Below are positions 43,810-56,683 of a DNA stretch of 64,000 bases, piece after piece; position 1 is the stretch's first letter; every line of letters begins with the position of its first letter. The DNA is from Sophora flavescens (Eukaryota; Streptophyta; Magnoliopsida; Fabales; Fabaceae). Where the stretch lies: contig JAUPTC010000016.1 of NCBI GenBank assembly GCA_030762895.1, positions 2,170,001 to 2,234,000 of the forward strand, in the 5' to 3' direction. Position numbers and translations under genes: made by a program. A model generated the notes under the pieces. That model was given only the letters and a program-made list of their open reading frames with translations, had not been told where the DNA came from and ran no database searches.

Positions 43810-46800
43810 ATGGGAAACACAAAGTATGACATAGAGAAATTCTCCGGAAGTAATGACTTCGGGTTATGGAGGGTTAAGATGGAGGCAATCTTGATACAAC
43901 TTGGATGTGTAGAAGCTCTCAAGGGAGAAGCAAGGATGGTGGACACTCTATCACAAAAGGAGATGACCGACATGATAGAGAAGGCAAGAAGTGCAATTAT
44001 TCTATGTCTTGGTGATAAGGCATTGAGAGAGGTTACAAGGGAAAAGACGGATGTGTCTATGTGGGCAAGGTTAGAAACATTGTACATGAAAAAGTCACTA
44101 GCGAATAGGCTATGCTTGAAGCAACTTCTATATTCCTTCAAGATGACAGAATCGAAGTCCATTCTGGAGCAACTCGTGGAATTCAATAAAATTCTTGATG
44201 ACCTAGAGAACATTGAGGTGAAGCTCGATGATGAGGACAAGGCATTGGTCTTACTTAATTCTTTACCTAAATCCTTTGAGCATTTCAAGGATGCCATTTT
44301 GTATGGCAATGATCAAACCATTTCCTTGGATGGTGTTCAAACTTCAATCTGGACAAAGGAGCTCCAAAGGCAACAAGAGTTGAAAGCGGAGAATAATGGT
44401 GAAAGCTTCAACGTCTCAAGAGGGAGGAACGAGAAGAAAGGGTCCAAGATCAAGAGGTCTAGATCAAAATCAAAGAGTCATTCAAAGTCAAAGCTCAAGT
44501 GTTTCAATTGCAATAAAACGGGTCACTTCAAGAAAGATTGTCCTGAAAAGAGGGGCAAGGAATCAAGGAACTCCGCTGAGGTTGCAGTTGCTTCGGATGG
44601 CTATGAGAGTGATGGGGTGTTGGTGGTGTCAAGTTCAGAAACACAAAGGAGTTGGGTTATGGATTCCGGATATTCATACCATATGTGCCCAAGGAAGGAC
44701 TACTTCGAGACACTAGAACTCAAAGAAGATGGAGTGGTGCTTCTAGGAAACAATAAAGCATGCAAGGTACAAGGTATAGGAGCTATTCGACTCAAAACTT
44801 CTGAAAATCGTGAAATCCTTTTAAAGGATGTGAGGTATGTTCTTGAACTTAAGAGAAATCTTCTATCCATTAGCATGTTTGCTGATTTAGGTTATTCCAC
44901 TAAAATTGAACATGGTATGATAAAGATTTCTAGTGGTGCTTTAATAATAGCTAAGGGAACAAATAGAAATGGTTTGTATATTCTTAATGATTCCACTGTT
45001 ATTGCATAAGCATCGGTAGCTAGCCAAACACCACATGATAAAACCAAGTTATGGCACTTAAGGCTAGGTCATGTAAGTGAAAAAGGATTGATAGAATTGT
45101 CTAAACAAAACTTGTTAAATGGTGATAAATCGGAGAAACTAGAATTTTGTGATCATTGCATATTAGGTAAACAACATAGAGTTTATTTTGGAACCAATAT
45201 GGGAGTTTCTAGTAGACCTTTTGAGTATGTGCACTTGGATCTTTGGGGTCCATCAAGGGTGATGACTCATGGAGGGGGAGCTTATTTTCTTACCATGATT
45301 GATGACTTTTCTGGAAGAGAGTGGATTTATATTTTGAAAAATAAATCTGAAACCTTTCAAAAATTCAAGGAATGGCACACTCTTATAGAAAATCAACTAG
45401 GATCGAAATTAAAAGTTTTAAGGACTAACAATGGCCTGGAGTTTGTTTCAGAGCAGTTTAATAAGTTTTGCAGGAAACAGGAAATTAAAAGGCATAGGAC
45501 TGTGGCACGGACTCCTCAACAAAATGGTCTAGCGGAAAGGATGAACAGGACTATTCTGAAGCGTGTTAGGTGTATGCATTTGGGTGCTGGACTACCTAAG
45601 ATTTTATGGGGTGAAGCTGCAAATACTACAGTGTACTTGATAAACAGATGTCCGTCTTCAGCTTTAGACTTCAAGACACCTATGGAAGTATGGAGTGGTA
45701 AACCGATGGATTACTCTAATCTTAGGATATTTGGTTCTTTGGCATTTGCTCACATCAGGGAGGACAAGCTTGATGCACAGGCAATAAAATGCATCTTCAT
45801 TGGGTATCCAGATGGTGTGAAGGGCTACAAGTTATGGAAGTTGGAATCAAGTGGATCAAGGTGCTTTGCAAGCAGGGATGTCACATTTGACGAGACCGGG
45901 ATTGGTATGATGTGCAGTGGCTTGGAACAAAGCAGCTCAGATGAAATAGACCAAAAAGCTCAGTTTGAGGTGGAGTTTCCCACCTCTAACATCAGAGAGG
46001 AAGTCCACTACCAGCAGAACAAACAGATCGACAACCACCAGTAGTATCAGACTATCAGTTGACTAGAGATCGAGCTAGGAGGAATATTGTACCTCCTAAG
46101 AGATTTGGGTATGCTGACCTCGTTTGCTATGCTCTTAATACGGCTGAAGAAATTCAAGATCCAGAACCGAGAAGTTTCAGAGAGGCTATGGAAAGCAAGG
46201 ATAGTCAGAATTGGTTACAAGCAGTACAAGCAGAAATGGAATCCTTGGATAAAAATTAAACCTGGACACTTGTGGACTTACCCAAGAATCAAAGGGTAGT
46301 TAGATGCAAGTGGATCTTCAAGAAAAAGGATGGTATTCCAAGCATTGAGGAGGCAAGGTTCAAGGCAAGACTGATAGCAAAGGGTTTTACCCAGGTTGAA
46401 GGGATTGACTACAATGAGATCTTTTCACCTGTGATAAAACATTGTTCTATAAGGATATTGATGTCTATTGTGAATCAGTGTGACTTGGAATTAGAATAGT
46501 TGAATATCAAGACAACATTTCTACATGGAGATATAGAGGAAACTATCTACATGCAACAATCGGAAGGATACGCAGAAGATAAGACCAAGGCATGTCTCTT
46601 GAGAAAATCACTTTATGGGCTAAAACAAAGCCCTGGACAATGGTACAAAAAATTTGATGATTTTCTCTTGAGAGTGGGATTCTGAGGAGTAATTATGATA
46701 GCTATGTGTACATACTAAGGAGAGAGGAGGAGTGTGTTCTTTTCCTACTCCTATATGTGGATGACATTCTTATAGCCAGCTATAGCAAGGAAAAGATAAG

Positions 46801-47729
46801 CAAGCTTAAGGACCAATTGAATTCTGAATTTGAGATGAAGGATCTTAGTAACGCAAAGAGAATACTTGGCATTGACATAGTCAGAAACAGAAAGAAAGGA
46901 GAACTATTACTATCTCAGCAAGGTTACTTGAGGAAAGTTGTAGAAAGGTATAGGATGCATCAATCTAAACCGGTTTCTACACCTTTGGGTAATCACACAA
47001 AGCTCTCTATTACTCAAGCTCCTAGCAATGACACGGAAAGAAGATGAATGGATTCTATTCCTTATGCAAGTGGAGTAGGTAGCATCATGTATGGGATGGT
47101 ATGTAGCAGACCGGATTTGGCACACGTCGTTAGCATTGTTAATTAGTAGATTTATGGCGGATCCGAGGGAAGCTCATTTGGAGGATTTAAAGTGGTCTCT
47201 AAGGTATTTGAATGGTTCTCTAAATTCTGGACTAATGTACAAGAAGGCAGCTCAAGGAGAAGATGCTATTGTGGGTTATGTTGATGTGGATTATACCGGG
47301 AATGTTGATACAAGGAAGTCTCTTTTAGGGTATGTGTTCACTTTGTTTGGGACTGCAATTAGTTGGAAGTCTACTTTACAACCCGTGGTTGCGTTGTTAA
47401 CTACACAAAAAGAGTATATATCTTTTGCGGATGGAGTAAAGGAAGCTCTATGGTTAAAAGGGATGATTGGTGAATTCAGAATTATGCAAAAGAGTGTGAC
47501 TGTCCATTGTGATAGCCAAAGTGCTATTCACTTAGCTAATCATCAAGTTTATCATGAGAGAACGAAGCATATCGATATAAGGCTTCATTTCATTAGAGAT
47601 GTGGTTGAATCAAAGGAAATTCAGATTGAGAAGATAGCTTCGGAAGACAATCCAGCGGATGCATTCACAAAGTCACTACTGAGAGCAAAGTTCAAGCTTT
47701 GCTTGGACTTGATAAACTTCATTGAAGCA
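43810..47729 (+). pseudogene. gag-pol polyprotein of copia 2, broken
   Basis: Starts MGNTKYDIEKFSGSNDFGLW. Gag with CCHC knuckle (CFNCNKTGHFKKDC), protease (VMDSGYSYHM), integrase zinc part (HLRLGH ... CDHC), integrase core, reverse transcriptase (YVDD present) and RNase H (VTVHCDSQSAIHLAN). Stops at 45007 (TAA), 46257 (TAA), 46497 (TAG) and 47045 (TGA); frame changes near 46030, 46680 and 47140. In the integrase the second catalytic aspartate is replaced: LRTNNGLEF where family members have Asp-Asn. The element is clearly non-autonomous. Ends at a stop before 47732. Confidence 0.9.
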
Positions 47730-47815
47730 TAATTCCATAAGTGGGAGAGCCACCACTGCAAGGTTTAACTCAATCCTTTGATTTGGAGTCAAGGTGGAGT
47801 ATTGTTGAAAGTGCC

Positions 47816-48051
47816 TGTAGAGAAAGATCAAGTATCTGAATGTACTTTACTTCTTGTATATTATTGAGATGATACAATGAAGGATACAGATGACATATTA
47901 TATAGAGTCATGGCAGCCTCTAAGCTAAAACTAACTTTCCTAACTTTCCTCATAAAGCTATAATACCAGAAACAGTTATAACAAACCTCTAGGAAATACG
48001 AAAGGGAAACAAACTAGCTAAAACCTCTCTAGGCTATGATTAATTCCATCA
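47816..48051 (-). repeat. 3' LTR of copia 3 (236 bp)
   Basis: Minus strand TGATGGAATTAATC ... TTTCTCTACA. It carries a duplicated CTAACTTTC unit absent from the other LTR. Confidence 0.93.
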
Positions 48052-48058
48052 CTCCCCC

Positions 48059-48796
48059 TCAAGTTGGAGCATGGAGATTCACAATGTCCAACTTGTTGAG
48101 AAGGTAAGTCAATCTGTCCTTCCCCAGAGGTTTTGTCAACATATCTGCAATCTGATCTTTGCTGCAAATTTTGAGAGCTTCAACTTCTTTGGATTGAATC
48201 CGCTCCCTCACAAAATAGCAATCCATTTCCACATGTTTTGTGCTTTCGTGAAAGACAGGATTGGCAGCTATGTGCAAGGCTGCTTGGTTGTCACAAAACA
48301 TCTTTGTTGGACCTTGCTGAGTTACTGTCAGTTCTTGCAGAAGCCATCTCAGCCAAACAATCTCACTGACAGTCTTTGTCATTGATATGTATTCAGCTTC
48401 TGCTGAAGACTTGGCAACGACCGATTGTCTCTTTGTATTCCAGGAAATAGGAGAGCCACCAAGGGTAATCACATAGCCTGAGCAGGATCTTCTAGTGATG
48501 GGGCATCCTCCCCAATCAGCATCACAGTAGGCTTCAAGCTGCAGGCTGTTGTTGCTTGGAAGAAGGATTCCTTGGCCTGCTGTGGTTTTAATATACCTCA
48601 GAATTCGGTCAACAGCATCTTTGTGAAGTTGTTTCGGGGATGCCATGAACTGGCAGAGAGTATTGACTGAGTAAGTAAGATCTAGTCTTGTTATAGTGAG
48701 GTAGAGGAGCCTGCCCAGAATTCTTCTGTATCTTGTTGCATCAGCTTCTGGATCATCACTGCTTGGCTTTAGCTTGCAGTTTTGCTCCATAGGAAT
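48059..48796 (-). pseudogene. C-terminal RT/RNase H part of copia 3 pol
   Basis: Continues the polyprotein on the far side of the LARD-like insertion: MEQNCKLKPSSDDPEADATR, RILGRLLYLTITRLDLTYSV, AYCDADWGGCPITRRSCSGY, SSAEAEYISM and FCDNQAALHIA (RNase H core), ending LHAPT with its stop inside the sequence that leads into the polypurine tract. No lesion is seen here apart from separation from the rest. Confidence 0.92.
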
Positions 48797-50040
48797 TGAC
48801 CGCGCTGTCGCCACGCGCCAAAAAGAACGAGCGTTTACAAAATAATGCAGATAGGGAACAACAACTCGAGTATCGTCTCTCAAGGACTCTTTAGTTGTTG
48901 TTATTATTAACAGAAAATTAGTAAAAGTTAGAAATGGGGGTTTTGAGATTAAAATAAAATAAAGGAAACAAAATAAAAACAGAGTAAGAAAAGAGATTAA
49001 CAAATAAACTAAAGACGATTAACCCATCTGTTTCTCGGTTTCCCCACTATCATCGGTTCATGCATATTCTACTAAGCAGATACTAATCCCCTCCCGGTTG
49101 TAGCAACAATTAACAAACGAAAACCGCTACTACAGATGTATGTTCCTATTCCCGAAATAACAAACGAGGTTAAGCTCTCATGAACAAACGAACATGAATG
49201 AACACACGCGAAATAACAAACGCGATTATATATAGGAACATAACATCACCGAAATAAAACAATACCACACTATACATTCCTGAAATAACAAACAGAAACA
49301 TACAGCATTGCATTGAAAAGAGAAAAGCAAATGAAAGAAGAATCACAGAACCTCAAGTGTGGTAATGGAAACCAATTACAGTAGATTAATCTAGGAGACT
49401 AGTTCTCCATTACAAAAGAAAACAATAAACTAAGAGAAAAACAAAAGACTAACAAGCTCAGAAACTAGCCAAAACTGGCTAATTCTCCCTCCCTTCAGTT
49501 CTGCCTAAGACTGTTTTATATACACGTTTCTGGAACCCAAGTACTCGCGAGGCGAAGCACTGCTCGCGAGGCGAATTATGCGAAAGGTCTGCAACTCTTG
49601 GTCTTCTCGCGAGGCGAGCATATCTTCGCGAGGCGAACTCTTCAAATTCCCAACTGTAACGCCCGTGACCTCCAACATGCCCAAACCGTGATCGTCTCTG
49701 ACTTTTCCAAGGTAGCATTACTCGCGAGGCGAGTCTAGTCTTCGCGGGGCGAGACAGAAAGTTTTGCAATTTTCAGGAACAGTCACCTTCTGGTTCGCGG
49801 GGCGAGCAGCCTTCTCGCGGGGCGAAAGCTCCAGATTTATTCCTTTTTATTAACCTGAAAATAGAAAGTAAAAGTAAATACTTTATTCACTCTAAATCAA
49901 CTAAATTAACTTAAAAAAAATTTACAGACTCAAAATATTACTTAAGGACAATCAAGTCTAATTTGGGTGAAAATGATATAAAATAAGCACAAAGCCAAGG
50001 TCTTGACGAGTTATAAAACCAGTCAAACAGAGGCTCATCA
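48797..50040 (-). repeat. LTR a of the non-autonomous array (3' LTR)
   Basis: TGACCGCGCTG to GGCTCATCA on the plus strand. On the minus strand a TATA box (GTATATAAAA, 49514-49524) is preceded by eight copies of an 11-bp GC-rich repeat (49545-49825). Confidence 0.93.
49545..49825 (-). promoter_or_regulatory. 11-bp direct repeat array upstream of the LTR TATA box
   Basis: Copies of TCGCG(A/G)GGCGA start at 49545, 49564, 49607, 49626, 49722, 49742, 49795 and 49815. On the transcribed minus strand they lie 20-310 bp upstream of the TATA box (49514-49524), i.e. in U3. The same arrays are in LTR b (about 53490-53765) and LTR c (about 57430-57710). Likely promoter or enhancer elements; the function is inferred. 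Confidence 0.7.
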
Positions 50041-51526
50041 AAATACCCCAAACTTAAACTTTGCTTGTCCCCAAGCAAACTACACTCAAAAACTTAAAAA
50101 GACTCAAGACCTGGCAAGCTCAAAAGATTTAATCAACTTTCCACAGATTTCAAGCAATTTACCAAAATATTTTCAATGTTCCCCCCTTCCAAACAAAGCA
50201 ATCCCCACAATCATTCATTCTAAACAATTGAGAATTTTCATCATTCAAACACTCATTAATCTAAGCAGGGGATCCAAGTCACACACAAAAGGGAGATCAC
50301 CAAATCCAAACAACTGCCTTCCTCACAAGGGAAATTTGTATTTCACTCAATCGCTCAATTTGTGTCAGGCTATCAACAATTCACTCAATTTCACTTTTAA
50401 GAGCACTTCCCATAAATTTGATTTTCATCTCTAAATAGTTCCCACATAAAATATGCAAGCAACATCAGAAGGTCTTTTATGGGTTGTAATGGGGCCTGGC
50501 TAAGGGTAGGATATACAAAGGTACTAGGCTGAAGACCCTAGGAACTAAGAGAGCATGAATATTATTTACACTTTGAATTTAAATCAAGTTCCTTTCTTAA
50601 TTTTTTTCTTTATGCTTCTGGGTGGCTACAGCTTTTTTATTTCAACACTTTTTATTTTTATTGTTTTTCTATTTTTTTTCTATTTCTTTTCTTCTTTTTT
50701 TTTCTTCTCTTTTTTTTTTCAAATTTTTTTTTCTCAATCCCAAACAACATATTACACCTTGCAGCCACCCCAAACTTTAGTTTCTTGCACCCATTCTAAG
50801 ATTACATGCTCTCCTAATCCTAAGATCGGGTTAACATGGTTTTCCAGATTTTTGGGCTTGTAACATAAGGTTAACAAGAACAATAGGCTCATTAGGCTCA
50901 AAGGGGCTAACTAAGGAACATGCATTAGGAATGGTTATTTTAGGCTAAGTAGTTATTTACAAAGAAAATGCCTAAATCATATGAAGCAAACACATAATCA
51001 TGCAAATCAAAAAGAGATTCAAGCAAATTCAGGAAAGTGCAACTTAAAAAGTGATTTCACACAGTCAAAAACATGTTGGAGGCTCAAAACCTCACCTGGA
51101 CATTTATGCAAATTGTTTGACAGAGATTCTATCCCTAGTGTGTGCTTCCTATCACCCCAAACTTATCATAAATCATGCTATCATAACAAAATCTCAAAGT
51201 TCAGTTTTCAATCATATGGGGATCAATCAAAAAATTTTCTCAAATCCTAGGGGGAACAGTCAACAATATTATGCCATCCATCTATGCAAATATTAATCAA
51301 ATCCATCAAACTTGCCAATAAAAGACTCAACACACAAATACTCCTGAGCTTCTCAAATTATTCAGGAGCTTTATTAAAAACAAAACAGAAATAAAGCAAG
51401 GAAAAGAAAATTAAAAAGAAGAAAGGGTTAAGAAAACTCATTAAGGGTGGTTCCACCAGGATCCCATTGCTTGTAGCATAAGGCCCACGTGATGGATAAA
51501 GAGTAGAAGTTCATTTCATGCTTCCC
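50041..51526. other. Non-coding part of body 1
   Basis: Begins with the polypurine tract (AAGTTTGGGGTATTT on the minus strand) and has a T-rich/pyrimidine low-complexity stretch at 50640-50730. Same layout in body 2 (53985-55509). No gene supported. Confidence 0.7.
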
Positions 51527-52626
51527 TTACTCGCAGCCTTGATGTGGGGGTGAGCACTTGACAATTATGACGACCTCGCCGAGTGCGGCGGACTTCTCAC
51601 TCCCCTTCGGGTCACAGCTGACCGCTTTCTCAACAAAGTCTCCCCAATAGAAGTGGGTTTCAACCTCTTGGACTGGCCATGGTGCAAAATCCAAGGGTGC
51701 AGAATCCAGAGCTTTTGGTTCCACAGGTGGAGGTGGCAAACAGTTAGCTGGGGTTACTGGTGCTGCTTCATTTTCTGCACTTTCCTCATTCACTGCACGA
51801 ACAATTTCATCACCTGCTATACATGCAGAAATTTCAGCACACACCACACAAGGGTTAGAGTTAGTACATATATTACAAGAAAATGAATCAGAAAAAGTTA
51901 GAATGTCTGGGAATTCTTCACACAGTGCATCCACCCCATTACTCTCAACACATGCATTTGCTTTAATTGCATCATCTACTCCCAAAGGTTCTTCATCATC
52001 CTCAAGCACGGTGGAGCAGATGTCCTCTTGATCCTCCTTTTCTAAGTTTCCTGAAAAAAATAAACCTGCAAAACGATCTGCATTTTCTATTTTTCCTGAA
52101 AAGTATAAACCTGTAAAACATTCTACACACAAAGCAGTTCCATCACAATAACAAGCATTATGATCAGGGGATTCAACACATAATTCATCATCAATGAAAC
52201 ATTATCAAAATCATCATCAGAAATATTTTCAAGAATGACTTGTGAATCTTTATGTTCTTCAATGGGTTGTGGAGTTAGCATTGCAGCCGAGTTGGCGGTA
52301 ACTTGATCAATTAGAGCCCACAACTTCTGAGATTCAGCTTGGTCCCTCTGGTATTCAGCCTCCATCTTCTGTTGGAATTCAAGAAAGTTTGCTTCCATCA
52401 TCCGTTGAAATTCAAGATCTTGTTGTGCCATCCGTTGATTGTTCTCTTCCATTTGTTGTAGCATTGAAGCAATCTCATCCAAGGTGCTCTGTGAAGGTTC
52501 GGAAGGTGCAGAGGTGATCACTTGGCTAGGATAGTATGGTGGTGGCTCACTAAAATTAGGATAATACATGCAAGGTGGTGGTTCATAATAAACATTAGGC
52601 AAATATCCATACATGTAATTATCCAT
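51527..52626 (-). pseudogene. Single ORF of the non-autonomous element, body 1 (frameshifted)
   Basis: Starts MDNYMYGYLPNVYYEPPPC at 52626. N-terminus rich in Pro and Tyr, then a Gln/Glu/Met-rich helix likely to form a coiled coil (MLQQMEENNQRMAQQDLEFQ), an acidic region, and a Cys-rich part (CVESPDHNACYCDGTALCVEC; later CNICTNSNPCVVC). One base is missing near 52192 compared with body 2, which shifts the frame. The downstream frame runs to 51527. No gag, protease or polymerase motif is recognised. Function unknown; a gag-like packaging role is possible because some TR-GAG elements keep one structural ORF. Confidence 0.6.
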
Positions 52627-52719
52627 GGCAATCAAGCATCCGGACAAAGCGAGCATGAGAACTAATTAGCGAATTTTTTTTTTTAAATTTTATTTTCTGC
52701 TAATAACAACAAACCAGAG

Positions 52720-52737
52720 TCCCCGGCAACGGCGCCA
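52720..52737 (-). other. Primer binding site, tRNA-Asp type (body 1)
   Basis: The minus strand reads TGGCGCCGTTGCCGGGGA, five bases from LTR b. It is complementary to the 3' end of plant tRNA-Asp. A second identical site is at 56661-56678. Confidence 0.9.
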
Positions 52738-52742
52738 ATTTT

Positions 52743-53984
52743 TGACCGTGCTGTCGCCACGCGCCAAAAAGAACGAGCGTTTACAAAATAATGCAGATAG
52801 GGAGCGACAACTCGAGTATCGTCTCTCAAGGACTCTTTAGTTGTTGTTATTATTAACAGAAAATTAGTAAAAGTTAGAAATGGGGGTTTTGAGATTAAAA
52901 TAAAATAAAGGAAACAAAATAAAAACAGAGTAAGAAAAGAGATTAACAAATAAACTAAAGACGATTAACCTCATCGTTCTCGGTTTCCCCACTATCATCG
53001 GTTCATGCATATTCTACTAAGCAGATACTAATCCCCTCCCGGTTGTAGCAACAATTAACAAACGAAAACCGCTACTACAGATGTATGTTCCTATTCCCGA
53101 AATAACAAACGGGGTTAAGCTCTCATGAACAAACGAACATGAATGAACACACGCGAAATAACAAACGCGATTATATATAGGAACATAACATCACCGAAAT
53201 AAAACAATACCACACTATACATTCCTGAAATAACAAACAGAAACATACAGCATTGCATTGAAAAGAGAAAAGCAAATGAAAGAAGAATCACAGAACCTCA
53301 AGTGTGGTAATGGAAACCAATTACAGTAGATTAATCTAGGAGACTAGTTCTCCATTACAAAAGAAAACAATAAACTAAGAGAAAAACAAAAGACTAACAA
53401 GCTCAGAAACTAGCCAAAACTGGCTAATTCTCCCTCCCTTCAGTTCTGCCTAAGACTGTTTTATATACACGTTTCTGGAACCCAAGTACTCGCGAGGCGA
53501 AGCACTGCTCGCGAGGCGAATTATGCGAAAGGTCTGCAACTCTTGGTCTTCTCGCGAGGCGAGCATATCTTCGCGAGGCGAACTCTTCAAATTCCCAACT
53601 GTAACGCCCGTGACCTCCAACATGCCCAAACCGTGATCGTCTCTGACTTTTCCAAGGTAGCATTACTCGCGAGGCGAGTCTAGTCTTCGCGGGGCGAGAC
53701 AGAAAGTTTTGCAATTTTCAGGAACAGTCACCTTCTGGTTCATGGGGCGAGCAGCCTTCTCATGGGCGAAAAGCTCCGGATTTATTCCTTTTTATTAACC
53801 TGAAAATAGAAAGTAAAAGTAAATACTTTATTCACTCTAAATCAACTAAATTAACTTAAAAAAATTTACAGACTCAAAATATTACTTAAGGACAATCAAG
53901 TCTAATTTGGGTGAAAATGATATAAAATAAGCACAAAGCCAAGGTCTTGACGAGTTATAAAACCAGTCAAACAGAGGCTCATCA
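52743..53984 (-). repeat. LTR b of the non-autonomous array (shared middle LTR)
   Basis: Near-identical to LTRs a and c. The two outermost 11-bp repeats have CG-to-CA changes (CATGGGG for CGCGGGG). Confidence 0.93.
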
Positions 53985-55509
53985 AAATACCCCAAACTTA
54001 AACTTTGCTTGTCCCCAAGCAAACTACACTCAAAAACTTAAAAAGACTCAAGACCTGGCAAGCTCAAAAGATTTAATCAACTTTCCACAGATTTCAAGCA
54101 ATTTACCAAAATATTTTCAATGTTCCCCCCTTCCAAACAAAGCAATCCCCACAATCATTCATTCTAAACAATTGAGAATTTTCATCATTCAAACACTCAC
54201 TAATCTAAGCAGGGGATCCAAGTCACACACAAAAGGGAGATCACCAAATCCAAACAACTGCCTTCCTCACAAGGGAAATTTGTATTTCACTCAATCGCTC
54301 AATTTGTGTCAGGCTATCAACAATTCACTCAATTTCACTTTTAAGAGCACTTCCCATAAATTTGATTTTCATCTCTAAATAGTTCCCACATAAAATATGC
54401 AAGCAACATCAGAAGGTCTTTTATGGGTTGTAATGGGGCCTGGCTAAGGGTAGGATATACAAAGGTACTAGGCTGAAGACCCTAGGAACTAAGAGAGCAT
54501 GAATATTATTTACACTTTGAATTTAAATCAAGTTCCTTTCTTAATTTTTTTCTTTATGCTTCTGGGTGGCTACAGCCTTTTTATTTCAACACTTTTTATT
54601 TTTATTGTTTTTCTATTTTTTTTCTATTTCTTTTCTATTTTATTTTCTTCTCTTTTTTTTTTTTCAAATTTATTTTTCTCAATCCCAAACAACATATTAC
54701 ACCTTGCAGCCACCCCAAACTTTAGTTTCTTGCACCCATTCTAAGATTACATGCTCTCCTAATCCTAAGATCGGGTTAACATGGTTTTCCAGATTTTTGG
54801 GCTTGTAACATAAGGTTAACAAGAACAATAGGCTCATCAGGCTCAAAGGGGCTAACTAAGGAACATGCATTAGGAATGGTTATTTTAGGCTAAGTAGTTA
54901 TTTACAAAGAAAATGCCTAAATCATATGAAGCAAACACATAATCATGCAAATCAAAAAGAGATTCAAGCAAATTCAGGAAAGTGCAACTTAAAAAGTGAT
55001 TTCACACAGTCAAAAACATGTTGGAGGCTCAAAACCTCACCTGGACATTTATGCAAATTGTTTGACAGAGATTCTATCCCTAGTGTGTGCTTCCTATCAC
55101 CCCAAACTTATCATAAATCATGCTATCATAACAAAATCTCAAAGTTCAGTTTTCAATCATATGGGGATCAATCAAAAAATTTTCTCAAATCCTAGGGGGA
55201 ACAGTCAACAATATTATGCCATCCATCTATGCAAATATTAATCAAATCCATCAAACTTGCCAATAAAAGACTCAACACACAAATACTCCTGAGCTTCTCA
55301 AATTATTCAGGAGCTTTATTAAAAACAAAACAGAAATAAAGCAAGGAAAAGAAAATTAAAAAGAAGAAAGGGTTAAGAAAACTCATTAAGGGTGGTTCCA
55401 CCAGGATCCCATTGCTTGTAGCATAAGGCCCACGTGATGGATAAAGAGTAGAAGTTCATTTCATGCTTCCCTTACTCGCAGCCTTGATGTGGGGGTGAGC
55501 ACTTGACAA

Positions 55510-56570
55510 TTATGACGACCTCGCCGAGTGCGGCGGACTTCTCACTCCCCTTCGGGTCACAGCTGACCGCTTTCTCAACAAAGTCTCCCAATAGAAGTGG
55601 GTTTCAACCTCTTGGACTGGCCATGGTGCAAAATCCAAGGGTGCAGAATCCAGAGCTTTTGGTTCCACAGGTGGAGGTGGCAAACAGTTAGCTGGGGTTA
55701 CTGGTGCTGCTTCATTTTCTGCACTTTCCTCATTCACTGCACGAACAATTTCATCACCTGCTATACATGCAGAAATTTCAGCACACACCACACAAGGGTT
55801 AGAGTTAGTACATATATTACAAGAAAATGAATCAGAAAAAGTTAGAATGTCTGGGAATTCTTCACACAGTGCATCCACCCCATTACTCTCAACACATGCA
55901 TTTGCTTTAATTGCATCATCTACTCCCAAAGGTTCTTCATCATCCTCAAGCACGGTGGAGCAGATGTCCTCTTGATCCTCCTTTTCTAAGTTTCCTGAAA
56001 AAATAAACCTGCAAAACGATCTGCATTTTCTATTTTTCCTGAAAAGTATAAACCTGTAAAACATTCTACACACAAAGCAGTTCCATCACAATAACAAGCA
56101 TTATGATCAGGGGATTCAACACATAATTCATCATCAACAGAAACATTATCAAAATCATCATCAGAAATATTTTCAAGAATGACTTGTGAATCTTTATGTT
56201 CTTCAATGGGTTGTGGAGTTAGCATTGCAGCCGAGTTGGCGGTAACTTGATCAATTAGAGCCCACAACTTCTGAGATTCAGCTTGGTCCCTCTGGTATTC
56301 AGCCTCCATCTTCTGTTGGAATTCAAGAAAGTTTGCTTCCATCATCCGTTGAAATTCAAGATCTTGTTGTGCCATCCGTTGATTGTTCTCTTCCATTTGT
56401 TGTAGCATTGAAGCAATCTCATCCAAGGTGCTCTGTGAAGGTTCGGAAGGTGCAGAGGTGATCACTTGGCTAGGATAGTATGGTGGTGGCTCACTAAAAT
56501 TAGGATAATACATGCAAGGTGGTGGTTCATAATAAACATTAGGCAAATATCCATACATGTAATTATCCAT
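55510..56570 (-). pseudogene. Single ORF of the non-autonomous element, body 2 (frameshifted)
   Basis: Same protein as in body 1, open across the site that is shifted there (VSVDDELCVE), but with its own 1-base losses in an A-run near 55998 and near 55588. The two copies decayed at different places, so the ancestral element had one continuous frame of roughly 360-370 residues. Confidence 0.6.
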
Positions 56571-56660
56571 GGCAATCAAGCATCCAGACAAAGCAGACAG
56601 AACTAATTAGCGAATTTTTTTTTTTAAATTTTATTTTCTGCTAATAACAACAAACCAGAG

Positions 56661-56678
56661 TCCCCGGCAACGGCGCCA
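56661..56678 (-). other. Primer binding site, tRNA-Asp type (body 2)
   Basis: Same 18 bases as at 52720-52737, beside LTR c. Confidence 0.9.
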
Positions 56679-56683
56679 ATTTT

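Noticed and set aside
50555..54808. Hydrophobic Phe-rich ORFs at 50555-50863 and 54499-54808
   Set aside because: Low-complexity T-rich DNA in the two element bodies; frames differ between the copies.
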